This document shows, piece after piece, positions 1-13,991 of a stretch of 64,000 nucleotides of DNA (position 1 is its first letter; each line of letters opens with the position of its first letter). The stretch lies in the NCBI GenBank assembly GCA_024734555.1, contig JANPWX010000081.1:2130431-2194430 (forward strand), written 5' to 3'. A program made the position numbers and the translations under genes. This DNA is from Trochalopteron elliotii. Taxonomy: Eukaryota > Chordata > Aves > Passeriformes > Leiothrichidae. The notes beneath the pieces are model-generated. The model saw nothing but the letters and a program-made list of their open reading frames with translations. It was not told the origin of the DNA and did not search any database.

Positions 1-3000
1 TGCTAATGAGAGCTCTGTCAAAATGTTCCAATTATTACCACAACATCCCTTGATGTTTGTGAGGAAATGGAGCATTGGAGTATTAATTGACCTCCTGATA
101 GTAAAGAAGACCCCTCTAGCAGAACAAGAATTTTAAACTGAGAAGCTTTTGGAGTCCAGTGCTGCAATACAGAAAAAAAAAACCTCTGAAGGTGTTGGGA
201 AGGTCATCATGATGATCCAAAAACAAATTTCTCTGCAGGGAAGTGAAAACAGCTGGATTAGCAAAATACCTGCATACAAAATGCTGAGTTTATCCAGAAG
301 TCAAAAGAAGTTATCCTCCACACATAAAAATATGAAACCCGGGTAAAGAAGGAAAGAGTGCTTCTTGCTTACCAGAAATGCCTGTGGGTCACATCAATGC
401 AGTTGTAGGCTGTAGACTACTGTACACCATATTGCCAAGAAAAGATTTTTGAGAGTTGTTTTCAGTCAGTTTCATTTTTGTTAAAAAAAGCAATCAAGCA
501 ATCAAACCAGCCCAGATAGCACTGGCATTGGTAGTCACCGTGGCTGCTGCCCTCTTGGATTGGTAGTCTCATAGAGGAAAAAAAAATTGGTTTTCCTCAT
601 TGCTTTACTTGTCCATAGCTTTCTGCCTCCAAGACTTGATTCATCTCTCACTGAAGCTGAAGGGAATGGTCTTTCCACATTCTGGCTGGAAAATAGGCTG
701 TCTCTGAGCTTCTGCAGAAAACATTTAAAGAGTGATGGGCAAAAACGACTATCATTTCAACAGGACTAACTGGCTACATCTCTGTGAGTGAATTTAGTGT
801 GTTGAGAACCACAGTTCTTTGGCAGAAGAGTCTATACCCACCCTGTTGGACTATCTTGGCCTCCCAAACAAGGTAGTCACATGCAAGATGTGTCATGAGC
901 ATATGGAGTATGGAGAGTATGAGTTACCCAGGGCCAGAATTGTCTCAGAGGCCATTGTCATGTTTTAAAAGCCTCCCTACTCAAGTGCAATGCCCAGGAA
1001 TGTCTTACGGTATCAAATAATAAAGATACAATCTCTGCTTGAGACCCAAGCATAGATACTGAATACAAGCTTAATTAGTTACCTTTTCTTGCTTTAGATG
1101 AGTGGAAATTCTTACCCAATGTTTCTTCATAGTCTTTTGAAGGTCATATCCTGGAAGAAAGCTCAGCCCACATATTAATCAGAAGCTCTCCATTTACTGT
1201 GTTTCACTGTAAACCAGCTTCCGTAGCTCTTTTCTTGTGTGGGTTTTTTTTTGGGGGGGGGGAGGGAGGGTGAGGTTTTTTGTGGGTTTTTTTGTTTTTT
1301 TCTTTTTAACAAAGATGCCTGCTATTTTTGCTGTTGAATTCTGTTTAACCTGGAACATGGCACAGAAAACTGCAAGTTTGTCCATGATGAATAGAAACAG
1401 AGATAGTGTAGCTGACAAATTCAGTCTGTTAAATCATGCAGGGTGTTGCTGGAAAGGATTTGGTGATGACAAAAGTGTTTGCAGCTCTGCTGAGGATGTA
1501 GGAGACACAAAGGCATCTGAAACAAATACTAGGAAAAAACACAACAGACTGTAAGTAAGCCCCAAAATTTGCCAAGAGTAAATTCTAAAAATATCCCGAC
1601 AGATATTCTATCATTATTCATGCAAATAGCAAAGCTGAAGTCATTCAGACTTTTTAGATAGGATAAAACTTTGTTTGACACAGCCAATGACCATAACCAG
1701 ATGTGATATATTGCTCTGTGTCACCACGGGTTCAGTGATATATAGGGGCATTGTTAAAACAGCAGATTATTAGGGAAGTTAGAAGCACTATAATAGACAG
1801 TAGGATAATGCCAGATTTGTGTTCCCAAGTTACGTGACAGAATGAGTACAGTTTTGAAAGCTTCGACATCAACCAGAATAGAAACACAGCTTTTAGTATT
1901 TTAGTAATAGTGTTATTAACAAACTATCTCTAACCCATGTCAAAGTACTTAATGTGCTATAATAATGTCAATTAAAATACAATAATGGACTTAATAATGT
2001 GGCCCATAATGGGAAAAAATATTCATGTGGATTATCTCTTCATACCCAAGAGAGAAATTCTAATGAAAGACGGTATAATGAATGTAACACTAAATAGCTT
2101 TAATATAATATCAGTTAGAAATATGCTGGGATAGAAAATAGTGTGGGTAAAGTCAAAACCATGTCCAGAATGTTCATTGGCTCCTTTTTTGCTTGTTGTT
2201 TTGAATTCATAAATCTTCAAAGGACCACTAGAAAAAGCTGGTCATTGACTCAGATAAGTTTGATCTGCACTTCTGAGTCAACATTCCATTAAATTCCATT
2301 TTTCCAAGGGCATTTTTCCGTCTTGGTGTCCTCTTGCAGGACTTGCCTCTCCCAATGGCTGGACTCACATCAGTGGGTGCTGGCATAGCAGTGACAGCAG
2401 TAACCATTCTGGGTAGTCAAGGGACCCTGACCCAGTACTGGCACTGCAGGATGAGGTTGCTTACTGCTGGCTTTACCCAACAGCTCTGGTTTGTCTCATT
2501 CCAGCATTTTATAGCCCCCCAAGTCCATTTTGTTTAGCCTTGGGCATAGAGCTTGGCTTTCTGCTGGAGAAACCTCTTCATAAGCAGGATATAGAAGGTG
2601 GTGATCAAATGGCACATTTGGGATCCAGCAGCCTTGTGTCCTGGTGGACAGGCTGAGACTTTCTGTGTATGTCAGCCCTGTGCAGGGTGTGCTATTCACT
2701 AGGAACAGCTGCTCTGCCTGGAGTTCCCCATTTGGGAAGTCCCAGGCTGTGTCTGCACCACACAACAACAGTGTGCTCCTGTTTGTCAGCCCTCTCGTGG
2801 ACTTCAGATACCTGATTCATTAGTCCCTTATATTAAAATATGTGCAAGCAGCTCATTTATTTGTTAGGCATCACTCAGTTAGGCATTTGCTTTTGCTTAC
2901 TGGCCTTTCCTGAGCATATTTGAAAATCCAGCTGCAAGCAAATGGTGTTGCAGAGGATGGCTCAATTCACTTTTACCAGGGTCTATTTCACCCATGCTGC

Positions 3001-5379
3001 TGGCATGGGAAGAAGCAGTGACAGTGCCTGTCACCTGCCACCTGTGGCCAGGCACCTGAGTGGGTCAGAGACAGCAAGAGGAGATTCAAGCTTTCCTTTA
3101 GGAAGGCAGGAGAAGCTTCTGCATGGTTGAGACCTGGTGAGGTCCATCCTTCACTGTCTGCCTCCAGGGCACTGAAATTAGGCCCCATGCAGCATTTTAA
3201 GGCTTTTACCTGCAGTTCCTGGTTCCTACTGAGGGATTGATTACAGGGCTGAGCTGTGTAAATTGCATCCAGAGACTTCCTGATATTGAGTCTGGAAAAG
3301 GAGAATGCTCTTAAAACTATGCTTACAATGAACTCTGTTCTAATGAGACTTCATTCTGCAGTTTTTATGAGTTAAATTTAGTTTTATATTCAAGAACTCA
3401 TTTCTACGTTGCAATAAAATGCATCAAAAGTTACTTTTTTTCCCCTTAACCTGCTTATTCCAGCAGTGTAAATTCTTTCTGTATTTTACTGGTTCCAAGA
3501 CAAAGTAACATCAGAATTCAAGAACACTGACAGACAGCTAAGTAATTATTCCAGAAAGCAAATCTACTGAAAAAGTGTTTTGAAGAGGCACTCAAATAAT
3601 TAAAAAACAGTGGTGCAGAATGAACTATGCAATGACCTAAACAGGAAAATAAACAGCACAGAAAGTAAAGAAAATGGAATACAATTGGAGTTCATTACTT
3701 TCCTAGCTACATGCTATCTCTCTTAAAATACGCTGCTACACTCTTCTCACTCCTCCCTTTTCTGTATCTCTCAGTATACCTTTCCAGGAATGTGATTTAA
3801 CTGCTTATACCCAATGTACACCCTTGTTATGTTTATTATCCATAATGTGGTTTGTATAAACAAATAAGCAGATAGGCTTTATTGGGCTTGCAATCAAAAA
3901 GCTCTAGTGAGAGATGCATTTAACTAATTCTCCAGTACAAAGGCACAAACTAAAAAGAACTCAGAGTAATACAATAAAAATTGCAAAAAAAAATACACTG
4001 AACAGGACATTCCAGATGTGGTTTTGTGACATTCCAGAAGCAGGACAATTCTAAACCACTCTGGTTCAGCCTAGAACCTTCTATATTTGTCTCATATCAG
4101 GATCTGCTTGATTTAAATAGTCTTAGCATAAGCATATTTTTAAATGTAAAAACAGTAAAAACAGCCCCACCTCCCAGTCAACCTAAGGACATTGTAGGTT
4201 AATATGAACCACTACCTTTGGTATAATTAACATTCATTGCCAGGAGCCCCAGCTTTGGTGAAATAATGAAGGAGGGAGGATCTAAGTCTTACTAAGGAGA
4301 CACTGGAATTGGTGAGTTCCTGACTTTAAAAATCGAATGGCTAGACACAAAACATGCTGGGGAAATGACAGAAAGGCAAGTAACAGAAAGAGGAACATAG
4401 TACTGGTTAGTGGGTGAAGGCACAAAAAAAAAAACCCAGATTGGAGAGGAACAGTTTGAAACTGTCACCCTTTGGGTTACACCTCTGTGAGGTGTGGAGT
4501 ACCCTCCACGTGGGGAACCTTGTTTCTCCATTTGCTGAGCATGGTACCAAAGTCACTCAGCACCTTGCCAGGTACAAACACCATCAGGGGACTTTCTGGT
4601 GTCAAAGAGGCACCAAGATTAAAGATTTAAGTGAAGTAATGAACGGTCCAAGGAGATGAGACAGAGGAGCTTGTCTGATCGGGTCGTGGTCTCAAAGACA
4701 AGGTGCTGGGGAGGAGGGAATAGATCAAATGGGAGCTAACTGGTTATTGAAGTACCCATGGCCACATGTACTACAAGCTGAGGCATAACTAACTCAGACA
4801 AGATAATTGCCAAATCTCTCTGCTCCCTCCTCTCCTCTCCTCTCCCCTGGCTGCTTTCCTGTTAGATGATTTGGGAAATCAAAAATCGCAGCAGCTAATC
4901 TATACCACCAGATTTCTGTCACCCCAGCAGTTTCTTTTTCTAATGAATAATGAATGTGTGCTGACCCTGAGATGATAATGGTGCAGAATATTTTCAGGTT
5001 CTTGAAGGTCACAATAAATTTTGGGAAGCATTGTCAGCATTAAAAGGCTTTGGTGTTCTTTCACCTAAAGCTAGATATAGATGTGCTATGACCTTTATTT
5101 GACTTGTATCAGTGTTTGTGAACAAAGTACAGCTCAAATGATGAAGAGACCAGCACCAGCATCTTTTGCTCAGTTTGCTGCTGTGTTACAGTTGGTTGGC
5201 TGATACCTGTACAGCTGCTACTGGGCAGAAAGCCTCTATAAACAGGCTGTCAAGTTTAATTGGACTACCTGGTGAATATATTGATAATAAATAAGATGTG
5301 CTTTTGCTGAACTATTCTCCTTGGATTTACTGAGGGCTGCAGCAGCTCAGTACTTCCCAGGATGAGACCCAAGGTGCCT
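1..5379. other. Intergenic, no gene recognised
   Basis: AT-rich unique-looking sequence. Apart from the G-tract near 1250 I see no transposon, RNA gene or convincing coding frame. Confidence 0.6.
1248..1280 (+). repeat. T run followed by G-tract cluster
   Basis: A T run, then ten Gs (1253-1262), and two GGG groups separated by single As. The spacing could form a G-quadruplex. Confidence 0.6.
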
Positions 5380-6010
5380 GCTGTTGCTCGCATCTAATAC
5401 AATTGCAATTTCATCATTGATGCTATTACCAGGAGGACTAAGCCTCGAAACTTGTGGGAAGGCTTTTGAACTTCTTTTGATCTGTGCACGACATAGCAGC
5501 GAGGCTCTCCAACGCTATTAAGTGCGTATTGTAGGAGACTGAAATAGCCGATACAAGTTGTGACAATGCAGCCAAATTAGCCGCGTTCCTGAGTGTTTGT
5601 TTTCTCAGAGCCCTGGAGACGGGTAGTTACAGGAAAATCTTGAGTTCATTAAAATCAAAGGAGCTCCTGGTGTGCGTGACTGCTGAGAAAGGTGACAGGG
5701 AGTGTTCCCTGGACACAGAACAATGTACATGTGTAAGCGCGTGTGCCTATGTGATAATATGCCCATTGTGCTTTTTGAGTCAATTTAATGAATTCTAATA
5801 GCCCGACTTAATGCTTTCTGAATGCTGCACAGCAGTGGGATGTGGTTGTTTGTTAGTCGGTAAAATATTTTGCTGATGGCTGAAGTGGGAATTTTTAGCA
5901 GACTTATTTATTTAATGATAAAAAATGTTATTGAGTCAAATGTGCTGATTCTACTTCTGTAAGCTAGCCTGCCTGCTCGGTCTGATAGCCCGACTGCACA
6001 TACGTGAATG
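5380..6010. promoter_or_regulatory. Candidate conserved non-coding element
   Basis: About 19 CpGs are kept over 630 bases of otherwise moderate GC, in contexts such as cctcgaaac, gccgataca and cccgactt, and AT-rich homeodomain-like cores (tcaatttaatgaattctaat) are present. There is no open frame of note and no transposon similarity. The texture resembles long conserved enhancers in gene deserts. This is inference from composition only. Confidence 0.3.
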
Positions 6011-6833
6011 AGGCCTTAAGAAAAAGGAGTGTCAGCATCCCTTCCTGGTAATGACAAATGCTGTTTGCTCCAGAAAGGCAGTTCTTTAGCGAGCAGAAGG
6101 AGTAATTCCAGGTTTACACAAGGCAGCAGGGGAGAGGGAGTCCCTCTCTCCTGGAATCAGTCACACAGACCCATTCCTGCTCGACCCGTCTTGGTCAAAC
6201 GTGCCCGAGGCTGTTCATGTCACAGTGCTCTGGTTCAGATAAGTAATCAGAAAAGCGTCTGATTTCTACCCTTAAAATTGCATTTCGTGTTGCTTTTCCT
6301 TCAAATGTTAGTTTGAAAAGCTGCCTAAAAGAAAAGCTGACTTTGTGGTCTGCTTATCATTACACCTCTTTGGGACTGAAGACAGCCTGAAACAAGCCGA
6401 AATAAGCAAAGCCACTGGAGTTTGTCTCTTTCTGAGCCCGGGTACCCAGGGCTGGCAGATGCCTCTGGGGCATTTAGGGGAAGTGTTCACAGGCGCCAGA
6501 ACCAGAAAATGTACAGATTTACTGCAAAAGGCCAGAGGAGGAGAAGCATGGAAAATGTTCCCTGTAGCAAGCAAGCAGCCGATTATCACCTTCCTCCCTA
6601 GTGAGGGGTGAGTGAGGGACGCGCCATCGCTTCAGGCAAAGCCCGTCTCACACTGGGGCTTTGTGGCTTTAATGCTGCTCTTGTACCGCAGTTTCCAGGT
6701 TAGGGAGTGCTGTCTTACTTCCAGTCTGGCCTGAAGGGAAACACATATCCATAGTAATAACATAAACAGACAAACCCAACCTGGCTCTACCCTTTAAACA
6801 TACCTAGAAATCACTACTTTAATCAACATAATG
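6011..6833. other. Intergenic, no gene recognised
   Basis: Moderate GC sequence between the candidate non-coding element and a CR1 tail. Overlapping open frames at 6308-6611 on both strands have no recognisable homology. Confidence 0.6.
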
Positions 6834-6955
6834 TGGATGAGCCATCCCTGGGAGTGTTGAGGGCCAGGTTGGATGGGCCTTTGAGCAACCAGGTTGGAAT
6901 TAGATAATTTTTAAGGTCTCTTCCAATGCAATCCATTCAATGATTCTATGATAAT
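6834..6955 (+). mobile_element. CR1 LINE 3' end fragment
   Basis: About 120 bases with ggccaggttggatgggcctt, then aaggtctcttccaatgcaat, ending in the CR1 tail pattern attcaatgattctatgat. The copy is severely 5'-truncated and non-coding. Confidence 0.9.
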
Positions 6956-9900
6956 ACTTGAGGAGAAAAATGTTTTACTGCTTAACCTAATGCAAGACAC
7001 TCCATGGCTCATTTGACATGGTCTCCCAGCTAAGGAAAGTAAATACAGTAGTGTCTTTTCAAGAAATGCATCTTTGCTGGTACGAAGTAGCTACTTCAGC
7101 TAGAAGAGCTCAGATTCAGGCATCATCCGTTTGCAGTGCTCTGTAATCTTTCAAACCCTTGCTTCTGGACAGGTGGCTTCTTGCTGACCGCAGCCAGAGC
7201 AGTAAGGAAGATAACTTGACAACTTTGTACCTTCTTCTGTCACTCTGAATGCTGGAGCCACTTGTCCCTGCCTTACAAAACATCAAACATCTCCTCTCCA
7301 TCATATGACAGTGAGATGAATCTTACCTGCTGACATGATTGCTGCTTTCTGGCCAAGAATATACTCATTTGCCGAATACATCATGTTCAAAACTGCGTCC
7401 TAAAATAAATCTCTCACCTCTTTATGTCTCCCATGTTGGAGTTTGGGAAGAATAGACAGAATTGCATGCTGGAGTAAAATAACACAATCAAATTACCATA
7501 CAGCAACCAAGAAAAAGCTAAAATAGCAACATAGTGCCATTTCATTCTGGGGCTGGAGCACAACCAGTTTGCAATCTCCTTTTCTGTGCTGCACCCTTTC
7601 TATGATAAATAATCCATTATCCAAGGGTACCTTGGAAAACCACCTGTAATGGACTCCCAAGTTCTACAAAAGAGGACTTAGTTACACGGAAAGACTGATT
7701 TTACACACATGCTACAGCCCAAATGTTTTAAAGACGGCTTTGCCACCAGCAAAAATGTATTTAACTGATCATGCTTAAAAGCCAGCTGTATTTTCAAGCT
7801 GAGTTTATTTTATGATTCTTATAAGTACAAGTAATAGTAATTGTTACTTGTGGAAAAACAAAAGTATTTTCTTTACTGTGCAAAACATAAAAGGAGATAT
7901 CATCTCCTCCAGTTCAAGAGCACTCAGATCTGCTGAACTCTTGAAAATTTTGGACACAAGAGATAGTCCATAGAGTGGCTGCCAAGATGTCTCAGTGGGA
8001 TCACTCTTCACAGAAATCCTTTTTTCCTGGAGTGCGGAGTTGATTCCCCTCTCTCTCCTTGAGGGTCTGATTTGCCCAGGCACTGGTTAACAAAAGCTGC
8101 ACGAGAATTCAGGCGTTTCTCAACCCTAATGAACTTTATGACTTTACAACTTTCTGCACTGCCAGAATGAAAAAACAGAAAAGCAAGTGAAAAGCCGCAG
8201 TGCCCAAACCCCTAAATCTGGTTCAAATAAGTATTAATAGAACTAATTAGTTGGTTTTGACTTGCTGAATCCAATCCAATAAACATGTTTCAGGATCAGA
8301 CAAGCATCCATCATCCAGACCAGCTGCTCTTCGACAGGTCATTATATGTGAACAATGACTATTGATTAGCAAAACCCTTGGCACAGAGTTTGCAAAACTC
8401 TGAAATTTATCACCTGGCTTTCAGAGGCACCAGATATTCAGTGCTGTTCACCTCAGAGGAATCTGGCAGCAACTTGGCACTTCTGAGATTAGGGGCATTT
8501 ACTTGGCTGGATAAGTGTGGATTTATAAACCTGGATTTCCTTTTCAAATTTTCAGGGGTTTATATGCTTGCTAAATCAATGTCATTTCATGAAAATAAGA
8601 GAATGAAATCATAAGATAGGCTAATGTACTTTAGAGAGCTGTGCTCAACACTTTTACTCCTGGCTGTGCCAGTCCTGGTACCCCTTTACAGGGCCCATCT
8701 ATCTCAATGAGGCAGAAGAAGACATCACTGACAGAGGTATGTGGACCTGCTGGTGATGGCTTCACTCCTTTGTGAATTAATTTTAGGAAGAGTTGTGGGT
8801 CTTGCTGAGGCCTTCCCATGCCTCCCTCCCTCCTCAGCAGCAGTGCTGGTTGGGTGCAGCATGTCCCTGCAGACCTCTGCCCAGCCCCTGCACCACAGCT
8901 GGATGCCAGGTCAAGCCATGACCTGATCCCTCCCATAAATTGCACAAACACTTTCTCTCCTACAAAGGGAAGGATGCAAACCATGTGTTTTCTCCACTGA
9001 AGAATAGAAAAGGAGGCTGTGTCAGAGTCACTAATTATTTTTGCTAATAAAATCGGACAAAGAGTGTGAGTGTCTCTCTTGAGCAAATGTTATCTCCCAC
9101 TGACAGAGGAAGATGAATTTTGCTAACTCTAATGGCACCAGCACTCGTTTGGAGCACCCTGTCAGGATGGCAGTACTGCAGCAGTGTTGCTGGCCATGCT
9201 TTCGTCTTCTGCAAATCACTCTGCTTTCAGAAAATGCTGCCAGCACTGGAGCTGTCAAAACCAACTCTGTGTTACAGGGTTTTCCCCCTTTTCTGTGACC
9301 TTGGTGGTAATTAAGTGTCTCTTTCTCACAGGGAAAAATATGTGAAGCATGAATTGGACCTGTTGGCCTGGCTGCTGATTTATGGGTCAAGTCTCTAGCT
9401 GTTACAGACAAAATTTTAAAGTCTCTGATTAAGAAACCCTGCTGATTTAAGGATCTCGCAAGAAATGTGTGCATAATGAATTATCTGCAGATGATAATTC
9501 AAATTATTCCTTGATGATTCATATCACCTACTTCTATTAAATTACCATTTTAGAAGTTTAACAAGGGCAATGCAAATGGACAGGTGGTGACATTACAATG
9601 TGCATAACAGGTCAGCAGAGCAGCATTCTGCAAATTTGGGTAAGTGGCATTTGGTCCCAATCAGAGATGCCAACAGAAAGCAAAGGCTCAAGGAGATACA
9701 AAAGCCAAACTGGTATCATTATGGGGTAAATGTTTTCCTCTTGTGTGTCTGAACCTGTGGTAATTTTTTCCTCTCTTGAGCAAAAGTTTTTAGGGAGCAG
9801 TCTGCAGTGAAGTCCTGCTCCAGTATTACTGGCTATATTAGCATTAGGTCTTAATTTCAGTATTGTCTGCCAGTAGAAAAATGGCAGTGTCTGTTCTTGC

Positions 9901-12900
9901 TTAGGAAACACTGAGAGCTACCAGGCATCACCAAAATATATAAGTACATGGGTAACAAGTTACAAAGACATGTAAAAATGTGTGGCAGAATGAACATTAT
10001 TTTTCCTTTTTGGGTTCAGCTTGTTGGATCTCAAACCTACATACCTGGGAACCTGGAAACGCCTGGAAATGCTTCCTCTGGAAGGGGTGTGTAGCAAATC
10101 AGTGCTGCAGACACCACATGTCTGTTATGTTATGATGGTGGAAGGAAACAGTGAGCTTGAGTAGTGGGAACTGTGAAGTGCAAATGCACTGATTCTGATG
10201 TTGCTTTAGAGCCATGTATTATTTTTCTCCAAGAAAATGCATGATACCAATCTCTGTCTCTACATCTGACATACGTCAAGAAAGTACTAGAAAATGCAAT
10301 TAGCCACTGTTAGTCTTTACATGACATGTCCCAGTAAGAAGGTTTCACTTATTTCTGTTTGTGTTTCATGAGCTGATGTGGGCAAGATCTGAAAAGAAGC
10401 TCTGTACCTCCAAACTTCTCCAACAGCACCATTTTCTCATGGCTGGGTGTTAAGCAGAGAATGCAGAGCAGGTGGCAGGGGTGGTCTGGACCACAGCACT
10501 CGTGTCATTGCAGCTCTGGCAGGGGCTAAGGATCTGCTCCCAGTCACCACGTGAGCACCATCCCCGGTGGGGATCAGCTAAGCACACAAGGGAAATCAGA
10601 AAGTGGTGTCTGAGTTCTGAAGGCACTAAATAAGTGGCAAAGGCAAACGGCAAATTTCCACATCTGCAGCAGTTTCACAAAGAGATTGTGCTATTCCTGA
10701 GAAACATTAGCTCTGCAATTGCTTAAACCCTGGGGTTTTGTATTATCTAGCCAATACATAGGCTAAAAATGAACAAAACCATATTCTGGACTCCAATAAT
10801 TTTTCCATTCCATTGCCTGTAACAAGCATCTTCCTGGCAATAAGTTAGTAAGCCCAATGAAACAAGGCTTCAGCAAATGCACCTAAAATGTAATTAATAT
10901 ACAGAACACCAGACCTGAACGGCTTGTGCAAGAAAAATTACTTTCAGCAGGAGGATTTCCATATTTTCCACAGGGAAATCCTGGAAAACTTGTGTGTATA
11001 TACTTATGCAGTGCCTGCACAGTAAGATCCAGTGTGTTCTGCACACCCAGGGCTTTGCTGAGCTTCCTGAAATGCTGCTCAGCACACACAGCCCAGCCTG
11101 ATGCTTGGCACACAGGAGTCAGTGCACCTTCAGTGCACAGCATGTGAACTCTGGCTCGGGGTTTGTGGGGTCCCAGGGCAGAACCACTGCCCCAGGTGAA
11201 TCCTCAAATGCCCTAAAATCCTCAGTGACTGCCCCAAGAAGCCTTTTCAACATTTTTAGATGGGAAAAAGAAGTGCTGTTGGGGCAGTGGAGGTGGTGGC
11301 TGCTTGGGATGCTTGAGGGCATAACAGCCAAATCAAGCCCCAGTGACACCCGTCTTCAGAGGATGCTGAAAAGCATTTGTGAATTGCATTTTCTTAATTT
11401 GTGATTTTCTGTAATTTATGAACCAATTGCTTTACAGCCCATACGAGAATGCTATTGAACCACAAAATCATATTCACACGTCTCCGTGCTGGAGAGGAGG
11501 GCATAATTTATCTATGAGATTGGTTTTTCCATAGCCAAAAGCCTCCTGTAACACTAACTCCTTCAGTCACAGCAACAAAACGCCACTTTTCACCATCCAA
11601 TCTCATTATGTTCCCCTTCACTTGATCCTAATTATTCTGCTATATGCTCGCCTCAGAAAGCTCCTCCAGTAAGGCCTAACCTCTCCTCAAGCACCATTTT
11701 TATTTCAAAAGCCTCTCCAATTTAATTCTAAACCTCACTTCTTCCATAAGCTGCTTTATACCCCCAGACCTCTTAACACCCTTCCAGTGTCTCCTCATCT
11801 GCCTTTCTTATTTTTACTCTCTTACCAGGGGCATTTTTGTATCTGCATGTGTGAAACCATGAAGGTAGTGACCATGATCCTTCTCAAAATCTTTCAATCA
11901 TTTTCAAGAGCTCTGGACTCACTTCAGGGATAGTACTGAGGCAAAATACATAGGTGATTTCTAGAGCTCTCAGAAGCACCCAAAGGAGTCAGTTGTGTCA
12001 GGCCACTGAGGTGGCAATTGCCAAAGACAAAAAGACAATGCTTGTTTCAGGCTGCAGATAAACTGATGGGCTGATGCCAGGGCAAGCCCTAACAACAAGT
12101 TTTATGACAAAGCCAGTCAAAAAAAACTCGACCTAAAGCCACTGGAAAATCTCCAAAGGTGCCAGAAAATGCAGGTAAATGTCTGGATCAAAGAAACAGC
12201 AAGTGCAGCTCCAGCTGGGGACAGACTCGTGGAGGAGGTGGTGCCAAGACCCAGGCACGGGCAGAGCTGTGCACATACAGTGCAGAGAGAGGCTTTAAAT
12301 CATGCTGAGTGGGGCTGTGGCTCCAAACAACTCACCAGGAGAAATGAAATGTGGGAATTGAAACCATTACAATAGCATTTCCTAAAATGTTTTTAAGGAT
12401 GAATTGCAATGCAGTTCTTTGCTTACTTAAAAAAAAAAATATCCTTCCATTAGCCTTCAGTGTAATCTTAGTGGCTTCAGACAGTTTTACCTAGACACAG
12501 ACACTTTTTGCAGCCTATAAACACTAGCATCTAAGTTTTATTTTTTTTCTGTACTTCCAGGGGTGAAATTAACACAAATCAGTCTTTTAATTAATGAGAT
12601 AACTCTCTATGAATGTAAGCTCTTTTGCACTCACTTCTCTAAATTTCTAATGCAGATCCTTCAGCATCTACTTCTCTTCTTAATGTCTATCCTAAAAATG
12701 TAGTATTCTTGTAACAAAACTGTTAGCATTTCCTTAATAGGTCTCTTAAATTCTCTCTCAGCAGGAGTATCATCTCCTAGTCTATCATGCTTTTATTTTT
12801 ACCTCTCAAAGTCTGTTTGTTATGAAAATTACTCAGTTGTAAGTTGAGCTTCCCTCCTTTTTTTAGTGAGATCTGAAGGACAAGATGAGAGAGAATTATT

Positions 12901-13092
12901 TTCAAGAGTGCAGCTGGAAGAATGAAAATAAAAGCAAAGAGCTAAAAAATTCATGTTACTGATTGAAAAGTCTAAATGCTGGAATCCAGGCTATGAAGTG
13001 CAGAGAACTGTTATTTACCAGCTCTTCATTTTAATAGCTGCCAAGGATTAAAGTGGGTAGCCAAGTGAAGTTTCAGAGCACAAAGAGCAGTG
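6956..13092. other. Intergenic, no gene recognised
   Basis: No coding frame with known similarity. A C/T-biased stretch at about 11640-11830 has the look of an old decayed repeat, but I could not name it. Confidence 0.55.
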
Positions 13093-13235
13093 CTCCATCC
13101 CCAGAAGTGTTCGAGGCCAGGTTGGATGAGGCTTTGAGCCACCTCGTGTGATTGAAGATATCCCTGCCCATGGCAGAGGAGTTGGAACTAGCTGGGATTT
13201 GAAGGTCATTTCTGACCCAAACGTCCTGTGACTCC
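13093..13235 (+). mobile_element. CR1 LINE 3' end fragment
   Basis: About 140 bases with gaggccaggttggatgaggc, atccctgcccatggcagagg and gttggaactagctgggattt, the usual order in the CR1 3' end. The terminal repeat is degraded. It lies about 300 bases before an ERVL-like LTR. Confidence 0.88.
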
Positions 13236-13551
13236 ACAGTTACAGGATTCTCGTGCAAGTATTTCATGCTGGTAATTAAAATGATCTCAGTGCCTCAGTG
13301 ATGATGCTGTGGCAGAGAGGTAGGCAGGGCACAGGCTGGCCCACGGGGCCTGCCAGCCACCTGCCTCCCTTCCTGTACAAGTCACTGCTTTGAAAGAGGA
13401 GCAGAGCCAGGGGAAGGTGACCTGCCCTGCTTATCAGTGGCACAGCTCCTGGCTGCATGGCTTTGAGCATTTCTACAGCTATTTTTACAAACTCTGCAGT
13501 GTGGATATAATATTGTACCTCTTTTAGAAAAGGTTCCACCTACACAACTAT
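13236..13551. other. Spacer between CR1 and LTR
   Basis: About 316 bases of unique-looking sequence; nothing recognised. Confidence 0.6.
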
Positions 13552-13991
13552 TGTGGTTTAGGAATGGTACTCCCAAATTTAGTGTTACCACTGAGACTCT
13601 CCAAGCTGTGTGCTGCTCCCTCAGTTCCCCTCCTCCTTTTGTGGCTGGCTGGAGAGAATTGGAGGCACAAATGGTGAAAATAACAGGTTGAGGTAAAAAC
13701 AATTTAATGAAAACAGCAATGGGTTAAACAAGAGAACAATAACAGGAGCAATATTAATAACAAAGTGCACAAGATAGAGAAATGATTCACACATGATTGC
13801 TCAGAACTGATGTTACCTGACAGCTGCCTCCATCACACTTACTCTGTCAGAAGGAACCCCTTCTTCCCAGAAGAGATTCCCTTCCCCTGCTCCCTACAAT
13901 AACATGAGGTGGTACAGAATAGCCTCCAGATCCCAGTCATGTCCCTCCTGCCTGCTACAAATATCACCCTGTCCTGGCTGGAACCAAGACA
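13552..13991 (-). mobile_element. ERVL-like solo LTR
   Basis: Read on the minus strand, the 440 bases start TGTCTTGGTTCCAGCCAGGA and end in CTAAACCACA, giving a TG...CA element. The beginning resembles the common avian ERVL LTR start. The end resembles its R-U5 part, including an ATTAAA at 13708-13703 and a downstream TTACCTCAACCTG stretch. No matching 5-base duplication is visible (actat versus atgac) and no internal region follows, so it is an old solo LTR. The family name is from memory. Confidence 0.72.
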
